Notes under the pieces: generated by a model
Seen by the model: the letters and a program-made list of their open reading frames with translations, nothing else
The model's database searches: none
What the model was told of the DNA's origin: nothing
Origin: CBFHMJ01 sp965656875
GTDB lineage: Bacteria > Pseudomonadota > Gammaproteobacteria > Enterobacterales > Alteromonadaceae
Assembly (NCBI GenBank): GCA_965656875.1
Contig: CBFHMJ010000009.1
Location: forward strand, 169,101-233,100
DNA: 64,000 nt
Direction: 5' to 3'
Translations under genes and position numbers: made by a program
Part shown: in pieces, positions 52,870 to 61,828 of the stretch
Layout: every line of letters starts with the position of its first letter
Position numbering within the stretch: the first letter of the stretch is position 1

Positions 52870-53925
52870 TTACTCAACATCCTGCCATGAAAGCATGTCA
52901 TCAGCGTTTACGGATTTGTTTAGCTTACGACCCACTAAGTACTTCAATTCATGGGTCAAAATCCCGGTACCAGGACGCTTAAACAGAATATCCGCTTCTG
53001 TCAGCACATGGCCTTCTTCCAGTGCCGTAGCTACTACAGCACTGCGACGGAATTTCAATTTCTTATCCTGCTCAGCCGCCGACACAGTACGTTTTGAATT
53101 ACCCATCGCTTTAACGATATTGGCAGATTCTTCACAGATAATTTTTAATTCCGTTGGATCAGCAGAAATCGCATGGTCCCAACCAGGCATATCTTTATCT
53201 AATGTGAAATGCTTTTCGACGATACACGCACCCAGTGCTACAGAGGCAAGAGGAATAGAGAAACCAATAGAATGATCGGAGAAACCAACCGGATAACCAA
53301 ACGCTTCACGCAAGGTTTTGATGTTGTTCAGATGGATGTCTTCCATCTCAGGTGGGTAAATAGAAATACAATGCAATAAAGTAATCTGAGTATTACCTGC
53401 TTCTTCAACCACACGAATCGCTTCTTCAATCTCGCCCATCGTCGCCATACCCGTTGATAAAATAACCGGTTTGTTCGTCTTCGCGATGTACGTCAGTAAC
53501 GCATGGTTGGTGATATCCATTGATGCCACTTTGAAGTACTCAACACCAACTTCATTCAGCAGATCAACTTCTTCAATAGAAAACGGTGTAGAGCTGAAAT
53601 CAATGCCGATCTCATCGCAATATTCTTTCAGTTCTTTATGTTCTTCCGTTTTCAGGTAGTACTTAGTGACCATGTCTTTCAACGAACCAAAGTGCTTTTT
53701 CGGGCAATCATCATAGCTCTGGTTCTTTTCATATTCGCCTTCAGACACAATCGACTTTGGTGTCCATGACTGGAATTTAACGGAATCAGCACCACACGCT
53801 TTCGCTGAATCGATAAGCTGGCGGGCAAGCGCCATATCACCGTTATGGTTGGCACCAATTTCAGCGATGATGTAAGGCTTAGTAAAATCAGCCACTGATT
53901 GCTTTTTAGTAAGTTGAATTTGCAT
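52870..53925 (-). CDS. neuB: Nonulosonate (legionaminic acid) synthase
   Basis: A 351-aa NeuB/LegI-type PEP condensing enzyme. The N-terminal barrel has YIIAEIGANHNGDMALARQL near residue 18, SVKFQSWTPKSIVSEG, VASMDITNHALL, VILSTGMATMGEI, GFSDHSIG and CIVEKHFTLDKDMPGWDHA, including metal-binding His residues. The C-terminal SAF domain begins near residue 290 (RRSAVVATALEEGHVLTEAD). It condenses PEP with a 6-carbon 2,4-diacetamido sugar. ATG 53925 follows AGGAA. Confidence 0.94.
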   Translation of the reverse strand: MQIQLTKKQSVADFTKPYIIAEIGANHNGDMALARQLIDSAKACGADSVKFQSWTPKSIVSEGEYEKNQSYDDCPKKHFGSLKDMVTKYYLKTEEHKELKEYCDEIGIDFSSTPFSIEEVDLLNEVGVEYFKVASMDITNHALLTYIAKTNKPVILSTGMATMGEIEEAIRVVEEAGNTQITLLHCISIYPPEMEDIHLNNIKTLREAFGYPVGFSDHSIGFSIPLASVALGACIVEKHFTLDKDMPGWDHAISADPTELKIICEESANIVKAMGNSKRTVSAAEQDKKLKFRRSAVVATALEEGHVLTEADILFKRPGTGILTHELKYLVGRKLNKSVNADDMLSWQDVE

Positions 53926-53934
53926 CTGTTTTTC

Positions 53935-54816
53935 CTAAATAACTTCCCACCAGAATAAACTGGTATTAGACACGTCTACACCCAGTTGCTGAATCGCATC
54001 AGCATCATTGTCAAAACCCGCTATCTGTTGTTTTAGTTCAGCATAGCGAGCAGCTAAATCGGCATAAGACGATTTATACGGAACTAATCCGGTGTAATGT
54101 TCGAATTTAATACGAATTGTTTGTTCAATCTTTGCCAACGACACTTCACCAACACCGACATAATTCGCCGTGTGCTGACGATAGTACGTTTGTGCTTCTG
54201 TCGTGAACACCATGGTTAAGCCATGGATCACCGCATAGGTAAATAAAAACCAGTCGGTCGCCAGCACATGTTCTTCAATATCAAATGGTCCCAGGCGTTG
54301 CAGATTAATCGCCGCATTAGAGAAGCCGCACACATTCTTATCGCGTAAAAAAGCCTCATCCAGTTCCTGACCATTTCGCAGTCGCGCCTGTAAAAAACCT
54401 TGATGCATGACATCACCCTGTTCATTGGTGATATCCAGCTCATTGATAACCACGTCATGCTGCGCCAGCAATTCCAACGACTTTTCCACACGATTGGCCG
54501 AGAAGAAATCGTCACTGTCGCCTAAAATGGCATATTCGTAACCCGCCTGGATAAGCTGATTTAAGGCATCAATGCGAATACTGGCGGGCGTACCCGAAAT
54601 ATCAAAAAACTGACAATAAACATCTTTGTTCAAGGATGCAAACTGCGCATTTAGCACCTCATGATCAAGCCCGTCGTTAAACACACACAAATCGAATGCT
54701 TTACTGGTTTGTGCGTTCATGGATGCCACAAATTGTGGTAAGTACGCCTCAACACCCGGATAAACCACCACGAAAAATACCGCGTGGTTTTCTTTTTTAA
54801 TCGTCTTCACTAACAC
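53935..54816 (-). CDS. GT2-like (GT-A) glycosyltransferase
   Basis: A 293-aa protein with a GT-A fold: VVVYPGVEAYLPQFVASMN, LCVFNDGL and the AILGDSDDFFSANRVEKSLE segment, in which DSDD is the DxD-type metal and nucleotide site. It sits nine bases after neuB upstream end in the same operon. The start is uncertain: GTG 54816 or GTG 54810, neither with a strong ribosome site. It likely adds one sugar of the repeat unit; donor unknown. Confidence 0.75.
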   Translation of the reverse strand: MLVKTIKKENHAVFFVVVYPGVEAYLPQFVASMNAQTSKAFDLCVFNDGLDHEVLNAQFASLNKDVYCQFFDISGTPASIRIDALNQLIQAGYEYAILGDSDDFFSANRVEKSLELLAQHDVVINELDITNEQGDVMHQGFLQARLRNGQELDEAFLRDKNVCGFSNAAINLQRLGPFDIEEHVLATDWFLFTYAVIHGLTMVFTTEAQTYYRQHTANYVGVGEVSLAKIEQTIRIKFEHYTGLVPYKSSYADLAARYAELKQQIAGFDNDADAIQQLGVDVSNTSLFWWEVI

Positions 54817-54852
54817 TGACTCAAGCTGATAAACACCCCTGACTGAACAGGC

Positions 54853-55677
54853 TTAATAACCTTTCCAGTAATCGACAAACCCACTGTCATTACAATGGAA
54901 CCACGGGCTTTGCAGCTCCAGGTTCATCGCTTTTACCCGCTCTTGTAAATCAGGAATATCTTTTTTCAACAACACCCAGCAACGGCTTGGCAAACAGTAC
55001 ACCGACGAGGTGTAACCCCACTGTTTCATCAGAATTTCCATACTACTGTTGGTATGAAAAGCCGTATGCACTGGTGGACGAAGATAGAACCACTCCGGAT
55101 CATCCGGAATAAACCCGCTGATTCGGGTATGAAGAATTAAACTGCCATCATCTTCGACCAGGTTATTCACCGCTTCCAATGCATCGCGGTCCGTTACATG
55201 TTCAAACATCGCCGCATTAACAACCGTTTTGTAGGTCTTTAATTCATCAACCGGCACATAATTATCGTTACCGTTTGACTGTACGTAAGGGTCAGAAATT
55301 GGCATGGAGATGTTGAAATAACGAGACAGGATTTTCGACAATGAACCATAACCCGCCGCATAATCGATCATCGACTCACCATCGATAATGCCATGCTGCG
55401 CCAACATCGCAATCATCATCGCTTGCTCCGCATAAGGCGGCTGATTGATTTCAGTATTAACGGCTGGATCTTCCAGATGATGGTGGAACTGCACATTCAG
55501 CCTGTCCCACTTTTCCTTTTCAAGTTCTTTGTGCGTTTTCGACAGCACGAAACCACAATTCGTACACTTGTAATAATCAACAGTACCAATATCTTTCATA
55601 AACTCGTCATACGGGCTTTCCGTATACGTTTTTGAAAAATAGTATTCACTGTCAGAATCACAAATTATACATTTCAT
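54853..55677 (-). CDS. Zinc-ribbon SAM-dependent methyltransferase-like protein
   Basis: A 274-aa protein starting MKCIICDSDSEYYF with a CxxC...CTNC zinc ribbon in the first ~45 residues, then a class I methyltransferase-like domain with MIDYAAGYGSLSKIL (motif I variant DYAAGYG) near residue 112 and VVNAAMFEHVTD. This arrangement occurs in sugar C- or O-methyltransferases. ATG 55677 has AGGAAA upstream; a longer frame to 55704 is not preferred. Within the nonulosonate gene group it could methylate the glycan or its terminal sugar. Motif I is not perfectly canonical, so activity is not certain. Confidence 0.7.
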   Translation of the reverse strand: MKCIICDSDSEYYFSKTYTESPYDEFMKDIGTVDYYKCTNCGFVLSKTHKELEKEKWDRLNVQFHHHLEDPAVNTEINQPPYAEQAMMIAMLAQHGIIDGESMIDYAAGYGSLSKILSRYFNISMPISDPYVQSNGNDNYVPVDELKTYKTVVNAAMFEHVTDRDALEAVNNLVEDDGSLILHTRISGFIPDDPEWFYLRPPVHTAFHTNSSMEILMKQWGYTSSVYCLPSRCWVLLKKDIPDLQERVKAMNLELQSPWFHCNDSGFVDYWKGY

Positions 55678-55702
55678 AGCATTTCCTAAATCAGATCGGT
55701 CC

Positions 55703-55717
55703 AACCGTTAAACGGTT
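55703..55717. repeat. Perfect 15-bp inverted repeat upstream of methyltransferase gene
   Basis: AACCGTT and AACGGTT arms flank a single central base, in the short gap between legH and the methyltransferase gene. Two copies of an AATGTAATAAC direct repeat lie just beyond it. It could be a hairpin or a protein site; function unknown. Confidence 0.45.
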
Positions 55718-55754
55718 TATCGTTATTACATTGGTTATTACATTTGTTGCTGCG

Positions 55755-56396
55755 TTATCTTGGTTTTGCCGGTACGCCAACCACAGTAGTTTTTGGGTCA
55801 ACTGATTTACGAACAAAACTACCAGCACCCACAATGGCGTACTCACCCACTTCAATCGGGTTGTCATTGCCACCCTGTAAAATGGAAGCATTCGTGCCAA
55901 TATAAGCACCTTCATGCACCACCACATTGCCAGACACATTCGCCCCCGGTGATAAGGTCACAAACCCCATCAGTTTACTGTCATGACCGATTGTCACATT
56001 CAGATTGAACGTGTTGAAATCACCCACATAAATACTGTTGGTCAGACGAACACCAGCGGTGAAGATATTGCCTTTTGATTGCTCAACAGCCGCTCGCTGA
56101 TTAACACCAAACGTCACCGACGGATGAATCAGATTAGGGAAATGAAGCGAAGAATAACGCGCCGCAATCTTCTTTTTAATGGTTGGATCACCAATACCGA
56201 TTGCGAACTCGAAGCCTTTTTCATGTAACGCGTCAACGTCAGACTCGGGCAAAATGGCAAAGCCATTTAATGTCGCTGAATCCGCCGGTTTTACTTCGTC
56301 AAGAAATACAATGTCGTCGTAGTTCAGGTCATAGCAGATATCCGCTACTTCCCGTGCAAAACCTGAAACGCCAAAAATAGCGATACGTTTACTCAT
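55755..56396 (-). CDS. legH: NeuD/LegH-type N-acetyltransferase
   Basis: A 213-aa PglD/NeuD-family acetyltransferase. MSKRIAIFGVSGFAREVADI is the nucleotide-binding start and hexapeptide repeats follow (FNLNVTIGHDSKLMG, with the putative catalytic His of IGHD). It ends TTVVGVPAKPR. Sitting between legC and neuB, its probable task is the 4-N-acetylation of the legionaminic precursor. A second homologue lies at 33148 in the other operon, so substrate roles might be exchanged. Confidence 0.82.
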   Translation of the reverse strand: MSKRIAIFGVSGFAREVADICYDLNYDDIVFLDEVKPADSATLNGFAILPESDVDALHEKGFEFAIGIGDPTIKKKIAARYSSLHFPNLIHPSVTFGVNQRAAVEQSKGNIFTAGVRLTNSIYVGDFNTFNLNVTIGHDSKLMGFVTLSPGANVSGNVVVHEGAYIGTNASILQGGNDNPIEVGEYAIVGAGSFVRKSVDPKTTVVGVPAKPR

Positions 56397-56513
56397 ATTA
56401 TTTCCTTAAATCTTGTTACTTTTGATGGAAATAACCAGCCATAGTTTACCGGCTGATATCATCGCCATCGAATTGCCAGAAAGACTAATACGTCAGTTAA
56501 ACTGGCAAGTGGG

Positions 56514-57659
56514 TTATTTAATCGCAGGCATACTGGGTAAATTCACCAACGTAGCCTCCAGTTTCTCTGACACCGTCAGATCACCACGCTTACAACCCGC
56601 ATACATCGGTAATGTAGACATCAACTTCCAGATAGGTCTCGTCATTACTCCTGCATCATTCGTGGTTTTTAATAATTCATCACGCGCCGCATTGTTCTCA
56701 CAGACCACCGCATTCAACCAGTAGTTTGACTGAGCATATTCAGGCTCAACCACAAACTGATAGGCTGAATCAGCAAAAAACGCCTGATACTGCTGCGCCA
56801 GTTCACGCTTGGCCGCCAGATATTTCTCTAACTGCTCCAGTTGCGCACAACCCAGTGCCGCATTCAGGTTTGGCATCCGATAGTTGAACGCCGCTTCATC
56901 GTGGAAAAACTCATAAGGATGCGGCACTTTAGCCGTGGTGGTTAAATGTTTAGTTCTCGCACCCGCTTCTTCCGAGCCACACAGCACAATACCGCCACCA
57001 CCTGTGGTAATGACTTTATTGCCGTTAAAGCTGAGTGCCGAAAATTCAGAAAACGTGCCCGTGTGCTTGCCTTTATAGAACGAACCCAGGCTTTCAGCCG
57101 AATCTTCCACCAACGGAATCTGCCATTGCTGACACACCTTCATCAACTCATCCAGCTGCACCGGATGACCAAAGGTATGCATCGGCACCACAGCCGCAAT
57201 TCGCTGATTGGTTGCTTTGTCGTAACAACCATCATCACGAATCTCACCGTGTTCGGTCAGGTAAGTCTGTAACGCATCCGGGCATAACCCCATGCTCACT
57301 GACGACACATCAACAAACACTGGCGTCGCGCCCATATGATGCAGCGCATTACAGGTCGCGACAAAGGTCAACGCCTGAGTGATCACCATGTCACCCGAAC
57401 GAACACCCGCCATATACAAAGCCGTGTGCAGCGCTGCCGTGCCATTCACCACCGCAATTGCTTTTGGCGAACCGGTATACGCTTCCAGTCGCTGCTCAAA
57501 ATCATCAACAAAACGGCCAACACTGGACACAAACGTACTGTCGATGGTTTCCATCACATACTGCTTTTCATTGCCGTTAAACACCGGCGCATGTAATGGA
57601 ATAAATTCGTCGGTTTTAAACGTGTCGCGAACAAACGAAACGATATTTTCAGGCGTCAT
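56514..57659 (-). CDS. legC: LegC-family PLP aminotransferase
   Basis: A 381-aa DegT-type aminotransferase with the LegC-characteristic start (IPLHAPVFNGNEKQYVMETI) and VVNGTAALHTALYMAGV, EDSAESLGSFYKG and the PLP Lys in SFNGNKVITTGGGGIV. It would aminate the 4-keto sugar made by LegB. Distance to the legB stop is 12 bp. Confidence 0.9.
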   Translation of the reverse strand: MTPENIVSFVRDTFKTDEFIPLHAPVFNGNEKQYVMETIDSTFVSSVGRFVDDFEQRLEAYTGSPKAIAVVNGTAALHTALYMAGVRSGDMVITQALTFVATCNALHHMGATPVFVDVSSVSMGLCPDALQTYLTEHGEIRDDGCYDKATNQRIAAVVPMHTFGHPVQLDELMKVCQQWQIPLVEDSAESLGSFYKGKHTGTFSEFSALSFNGNKVITTGGGGIVLCGSEEAGARTKHLTTTAKVPHPYEFFHDEAAFNYRMPNLNAALGCAQLEQLEKYLAAKRELAQQYQAFFADSAYQFVVEPEYAQSNYWLNAVVCENNAARDELLKTTNDAGVMTRPIWKLMSTLPMYAGCKRGDLTVSEKLEATLVNLPSMPAIK

Positions 57660-57671
57660 CTCAGGCGGTCT

Positions 57672-58862
57672 CTACATTTTGCTGTCTAAATACTTGCCGG
57701 TCTCTTTATGACCAAAATCCGGGATCATCTGGAAGAACAACTTAACAATGTCGTCCTTGTTCCAGTTCAGTTCCGCTTTCATCTCACCAATGGACGATTC
57801 AAACAACGCCAGTAAGGCAGGGTCGAACGTCGGTTCATTTTTCACGATACCCAGATTGGTAAAACGCGCTAAATCCAACGTTTCGTTGTCGGTAAAGAAC
57901 TCTTCAAAATCCTTCTCACCCGTCGTATCACTCGACGTAAACAAACACGGCCATTTACCCTCAGCAGGCAACGTCAACGCCAGCGCACGCGCTTCGTCTT
58001 CGCTATCACACTCATACGGTTCAAAGCCCAGGTTTTTCAGGTATTTTCTCGCGATATCCGAGAAAGAAATAAGATGCAGCGCTTCGCTTAATTTAGGAAA
58101 GAAAATATCCCGGTTTTCACCGAAGATGCAGGACATCAGACAAAGCTCGCCCGACTCCTGAGGGGTCACAAAATAACGACGCACGTCGTTCGGGGCCACG
58201 ATAGGCTGACGTTTTTGAATACGCTGATTAAAGCCGTGTAATAACGAACCATCAGAGAACGCCACATTGGCGAATCGCGCGGTAGAAATCGGCATATCCA
58301 GGCTACGGCGCATTAGGAACATTTCCATAATACGCTTGGACGCGCCCATCATATTAACCGGATTAGCCGCTTTATCTGTTGACACACAGAAGTACTTCTT
58401 CGCGCCTTTTTCCAACGACTGAAGAATCGTTTTATCCGTATTAAACACATTCACATCGATCATCCGCATTAAGGTATACGGATCTTTTTCACTGCGAACA
58501 TGCTTCAGCGCAGACAGGTTCAACACATAGTCATACTGCCCATCGGCTTTAATAAACGCATCGTACTCCCGGGAGCCGATATCCAGCGCAAAGGTCTGAA
58601 AATCACCGTTGATATAACCAAACGAACTGCGAATATCTCGCACCAGTTCCACCAGGTTATTCTCGCTGATATCCACCACATGCAATTTTTGCGGATTGCG
58701 CTTGAAGATTTCTTTGGTCACCGCCTGACCAATTGAGCCTGCACCGCCCAGCACTAAAAAAGAAGAGGCTTCCACAGCCGCAGCCAGTTCAGCACGATGG
58801 CTGTCAATGTCGGCGGTAAATAATGCTTCACTTCGCCCAATTAAACTTAAAATATCACTCAT
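57672..58862 (-). CDS. legB: LegB-type NAD-dependent nucleotide-sugar 4,6-dehydratase
   Basis: A 396-aa Rossmann enzyme: FLVLGGAGSIGQAVTKEIF near residue 35, LNLSALKHVRSEKDPYTL, VSTDKAANPVNMMGASKR with the Ser-Met-Lys type active site, and RFANVAFSDGSLLHGFN. It opens the legionaminic-type branch. ATG 58862 lies seven bases after GGA; the longer frame would start on TTG. Separated from wzz by 155 bp containing a hairpin. Confidence 0.88.
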   Translation of the reverse strand: MSDILSLIGRSEALFTADIDSHRAELAAAVEASSFLVLGGAGSIGQAVTKEIFKRNPQKLHVVDISENNLVELVRDIRSSFGYINGDFQTFALDIGSREYDAFIKADGQYDYVLNLSALKHVRSEKDPYTLMRMIDVNVFNTDKTILQSLEKGAKKYFCVSTDKAANPVNMMGASKRIMEMFLMRRSLDMPISTARFANVAFSDGSLLHGFNQRIQKRQPIVAPNDVRRYFVTPQESGELCLMSCIFGENRDIFFPKLSEALHLISFSDIARKYLKNLGFEPYECDSEDEARALALTLPAEGKWPCLFTSSDTTGEKDFEEFFTDNETLDLARFTNLGIVKNEPTFDPALLALFESSIGEMKAELNWNKDDIVKLFFQMIPDFGHKETGKYLDSKM

Positions 58863-58981
58863 ACCGTTTTCCAAACGTTTAAAAGCTCGAAACTCAGCAC
58901 CAGGGCTGAGTATTTCAAGGATTGCTTCCTTTATTGTTCACCTGACCAGGGAAGCAAGCTGGGTAAACTACCGGGCGAATT

Positions 58982-59005
58982 CAGGTTGTCACACACAACA
59001 ACCTG
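58982..59005 (-). other. Intercistronic hairpin between wzz and legB
   Basis: CAGGTTGT and ACAACCTG form an 8-bp stem with an 8-nt loop, 13 bp after the wzz stop. It has no T run, so it is more likely an mRNA-processing or stability element than a strong terminator. A second small stem (CTCAGC/GCTGAG) lies nearer to legB. Confidence 0.4.
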
Positions 59006-59017
59006 GTTTACTGATCA

Positions 59018-60349
59018 TTACATCGGTGTTTTCTGCTCGTTAGCCGCTTCGGGGCTACGGCGGATCACCGCCTGACGCATCAACACAAACACCAGCGCAA
59101 ACAATAAGCTCAGCACGCCGCCCACACCAACAATCACCACCTTGTTTGGCTTGATCGGTTTACCCGATACAATCGCAGCCTTCGACGCAAGGTAGAAATT
59201 AATGCCGGACAACGACGTATCTTTAGTCGCCAAATCATTCCGCTCACTGATTAATGCCGGTAACTCATCAATGAAAATATCATCCGACTTACGCGCTTTT
59301 AATCGCGCCAGGGTTGGATCATTTTTAACTTCTTCGATGGTTTTGTTAATGTCGTTAATACGCTTGATAAACACCGCGTCATCTTTACGGGTCTTCAAAG
59401 TATCAACAAACGAATTCAGGTAGCGCGTACCCATCAGGTACAGAGGCAAGCTTTGTGCGGAGGACAATTTAATGCTGGTTGCAGCACCTTTGCTGCTGTT
59501 GGCAAATTCATCAATCGGCGTTGGATTGATAATGTTCAGTTCTTTGGCGATTTTCAGCGCTTCGGTCGCTTCGGCAATTAACGTCTGACGATTTTCTTTT
59601 TCAAGCTTCATCAATAACGATTTTTGCTGCTCCAGCTCCGCAATTTGTAACGCGTTATCATCTTCGATCAACTGGATTTTACGCTCACGCTGTTGCTTTG
59701 CATCAAAACGCAGTAACGCGATTTTACGGTCGATATCCGCCAGACGAAGTTTAACAATAGACTGATTCTGCGCTTCCAGATCAGCCCGCAATTGCTCATT
59801 GGTGTAACCAATAAAACCATTTACCAGTTTTGCCGCGACATCTTCATTCGACGACGTTAACGACAACTTATAAAAACGCGGCTCATACTCCAGGTCGCGC
59901 TTTTTGTTATCCGGAATTTCCGGGGTAATGCTGAATCGGCTGTTTAATTCCGATAACTTCGACTCAATGCTTTCTTCTTTACCCGGAAATAACAACGCCA
60001 GGAAATAATTGCTGGTTACGTACTCGTTAAACTGCAAACTACTGTTTAGCTGATTCACATACGTGCCGAACAACTCTGTCGAATCCAGCTCCACCAGCGA
60101 TTGTGAATTAAACTGTTCCACATTCGCCCGATCCGGCATACCAACCACCGCGTCGAGTCTATATTGTTTAGGAATGATTTGAGACAGTGAAAACGCCAGC
60201 ATGCAACCGATAAATGTGATGATAACAATCAGTTTCCAGTCCTTGAGTAAATCGACTATCACCTGACCCAGGTCGATAGCATCATCCTGAACGTGCGCTT
60301 TGGCAGGAGAATGGTGTGAAAAACCAGCCGTATTTTGATGCTGTTCCAT
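59018..60349 (-). CDS. wzz: O-antigen chain-length regulator (Wzz family)
   Basis: A 443-aa inner-membrane polysaccharide co-polymerase. One membrane helix near residue 37-55 (LIVIITFIGCMLAFSLSQII), a long periplasmic part rich in charged helices and coiled coil (about residues 130-350), and a second helix near the C-terminus preceded by the Pro-rich GKPIKPNKVVIVGVGG. No C-terminal kinase domain, so Wzz rather than Wzc. Length exceeds the usual 325-380. It is the first gene of the operon and controls Wzy product length. Confidence 0.88.
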   Translation of the reverse strand: MEQHQNTAGFSHHSPAKAHVQDDAIDLGQVIVDLLKDWKLIVIITFIGCMLAFSLSQIIPKQYRLDAVVGMPDRANVEQFNSQSLVELDSTELFGTYVNQLNSSLQFNEYVTSNYFLALLFPGKEESIESKLSELNSRFSITPEIPDNKKRDLEYEPRFYKLSLTSSNEDVAAKLVNGFIGYTNEQLRADLEAQNQSIVKLRLADIDRKIALLRFDAKQQRERKIQLIEDDNALQIAELEQQKSLLMKLEKENRQTLIAEATEALKIAKELNIINPTPIDEFANSSKGAATSIKLSSAQSLPLYLMGTRYLNSFVDTLKTRKDDAVFIKRINDINKTIEEVKNDPTLARLKARKSDDIFIDELPALISERNDLATKDTSLSGINFYLASKAAIVSGKPIKPNKVVIVGVGGVLSLLFALVFVLMRQAVIRRSPEAANEQKTPM

Positions 60350-60620
60350 TAAATTTCTCTGAGATAAATTTAGAATTATTGTGAGAATTGAGACGGCATT
60401 CTACTGGAAGGTTTATGCACTTCCAACCCGCCTCCCCCATTTTCTTTCCGGGCTTTTCTCTGATGCGAGAAATTTCTCAAATGTTTGATGATGCTTTATA
60501 CAGCCGCCGATTGTTAACCCCCAATTCACCCCAAAATAAACACTTGCAACTTTGCTCACAGCAACGCACCATTTAGCCCCATTATTTCACCTGTTTAATC
60601 CGGTCATTCTGTAATCAGTC
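60350..60620. other. Divergent intergenic region between wzz and GT4 gene
   Basis: 271 bp holding the wzz promoter near 60398-60426 on the minus strand. No ORF of substance. I found no convincing promoter or ribosome site for the plus-strand GT4 gene. Confidence 0.5.
60398..60426 (-). promoter_or_regulatory. Sigma70-like promoter of wzz-leg-wzx-wzy operon
   Basis: On the minus strand TTGGAA (60421-60426), a 17-bp spacer and TAGAAT (60398-60403). Initiation near 60391 gives a leader of about 42 nt with AGAGAA before the wzz ATG. No ops element was seen in this leader, unlike many Wzy-dependent O-antigen operons. Confidence 0.62.
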
Positions 60621-61817
60621 ATGTCAGCACCCACGCCAACACCCATCACCCAGGTTAATGACTCAACCGCGCTCCCGGTGAGTGAACGGGATATTATTCT
60701 GTACGACTTTTTACTGGTGCGCGGTGGCGCGGAAGCCGTGACCTTATTACTGCATGACAACACGCCAGATCTCGACCTTGGCACCGCCTTTATCAACCCG
60801 GATGCGTTTAGCGACAATGAAATAGCAAGTAAGCACATACAAACTCTGTGTAAGCCAACTTACCTGCTCGGCTGGCAAACCATTAAAACCAGTTTTGCTT
60901 TTTGGTGGCACCGCCATCGCTTTAGCGCTTACCGAACAGTGGTAGCCAGTGGCGCTTATGCCAGCCTGTCGTTGTTTGGTCGCGACCCGGCCAGCAACCT
61001 GCTGTATTGCCATACCCCGCCCCGGTTTGCTTACGATTTAAAAGACCATTACCTCAACACCATTCCTCGCTGGAAACGGCCATTACTCCGGTTATTAATC
61101 GCCGGATTCAAGCCCTTGTATCAACGCAGCCTGGAACAGGTTAGCGTCATACTCGCCAACTCCGTGAATGTTCAGCAACGGATAAAACACTACCTGGGCC
61201 ACGAAGCCGCCGTGATTTATCCGCCCTGCAACACCGACAAATATTACTGGATAGATCAAGGTGACTATTACCTGTCCACCGCCCGGATTGAACCCTATAA
61301 ACGGGTCCGATTACTGGTTGAAGCGTTTAAACAGATGCCGGATAAAAAACTGGTGGTGGCCTCCGGCGGGTCCGAACTGGCGGCGTTACGTCAGCACGCC
61401 GACGGCTACGACAACATCACCTTTACCGGCTGGTGCAGCGACGAACAATTACAACAGTTAGTCGGCAATTGTCTCGCCACCTTATACCTGCCCGTGGATG
61501 AAGATTTTGGCATGTCGCCGGTTGAATCCATGGCCGCCGGCAAGCCCTGTATTGGTGTGAATGAAGGAGGGGTAAAAGAAACCGTGATCGACGGCAAAAC
61601 TGGTTTGTTATGCCCGGCTCAGCCAACGGTCAGCGATATGATCGCCGCAGTCACCACACTCACCGCAGAAAAGGCGCTGGCGATGAAATCCGACTGCCAG
61701 CAACACGCTCAACAGTTCGCCAACGCGATTTTTATTCGCAAAATGCAGCAAATTTTACAGGCTCCACCGGAAAAACGCCGGGAAACCGCGATGGGGTTAT
61801 GTGCGACCAGGCAATAA
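60621..61817 (+). CDS. WbaZ-like GT4 glycosyltransferase (mannosyltransferase type)
   Basis: A 398-aa GT-B enzyme. It shows DFLLVRGGAEAV near residue 30, YCHTPPRFAYD, YYLSTARIEPYKRVRLLVEAF near residue 215 and PVDEDFGMSPVESMAAGKPCI with the EDFGM-x-P-x-E acceptor/donor motif of GT4 enzymes. WbaZ-family members are commonly mannosyl- or rhamnosyltransferases of O-antigens. ATG 60621 has no clear ribosome site, and family similarity starts about 20 residues in, so a GTG further in is possible. Converges with the Roco gene, 11 bp between stops. Confidence 0.8.
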   Translation: MSAPTPTPITQVNDSTALPVSERDIILYDFLLVRGGAEAVTLLLHDNTPDLDLGTAFINPDAFSDNEIASKHIQTLCKPTYLLGWQTIKTSFAFWWHRHRFSAYRTVVASGAYASLSLFGRDPASNLLYCHTPPRFAYDLKDHYLNTIPRWKRPLLRLLIAGFKPLYQRSLEQVSVILANSVNVQQRIKHYLGHEAAVIYPPCNTDKYYWIDQGDYYLSTARIEPYKRVRLLVEAFKQMPDKKLVVASGGSELAALRQHADGYDNITFTGWCSDEQLQQLVGNCLATLYLPVDEDFGMSPVESMAAGKPCIGVNEGGVKETVIDGKTGLLCPAQPTVSDMIAAVTTLTAEKALAMKSDCQQHAQQFANAIFIRKMQQILQAPPEKRRETAMGLCATRQ

Positions 61818-61828
61818 CAAGCTAACCA

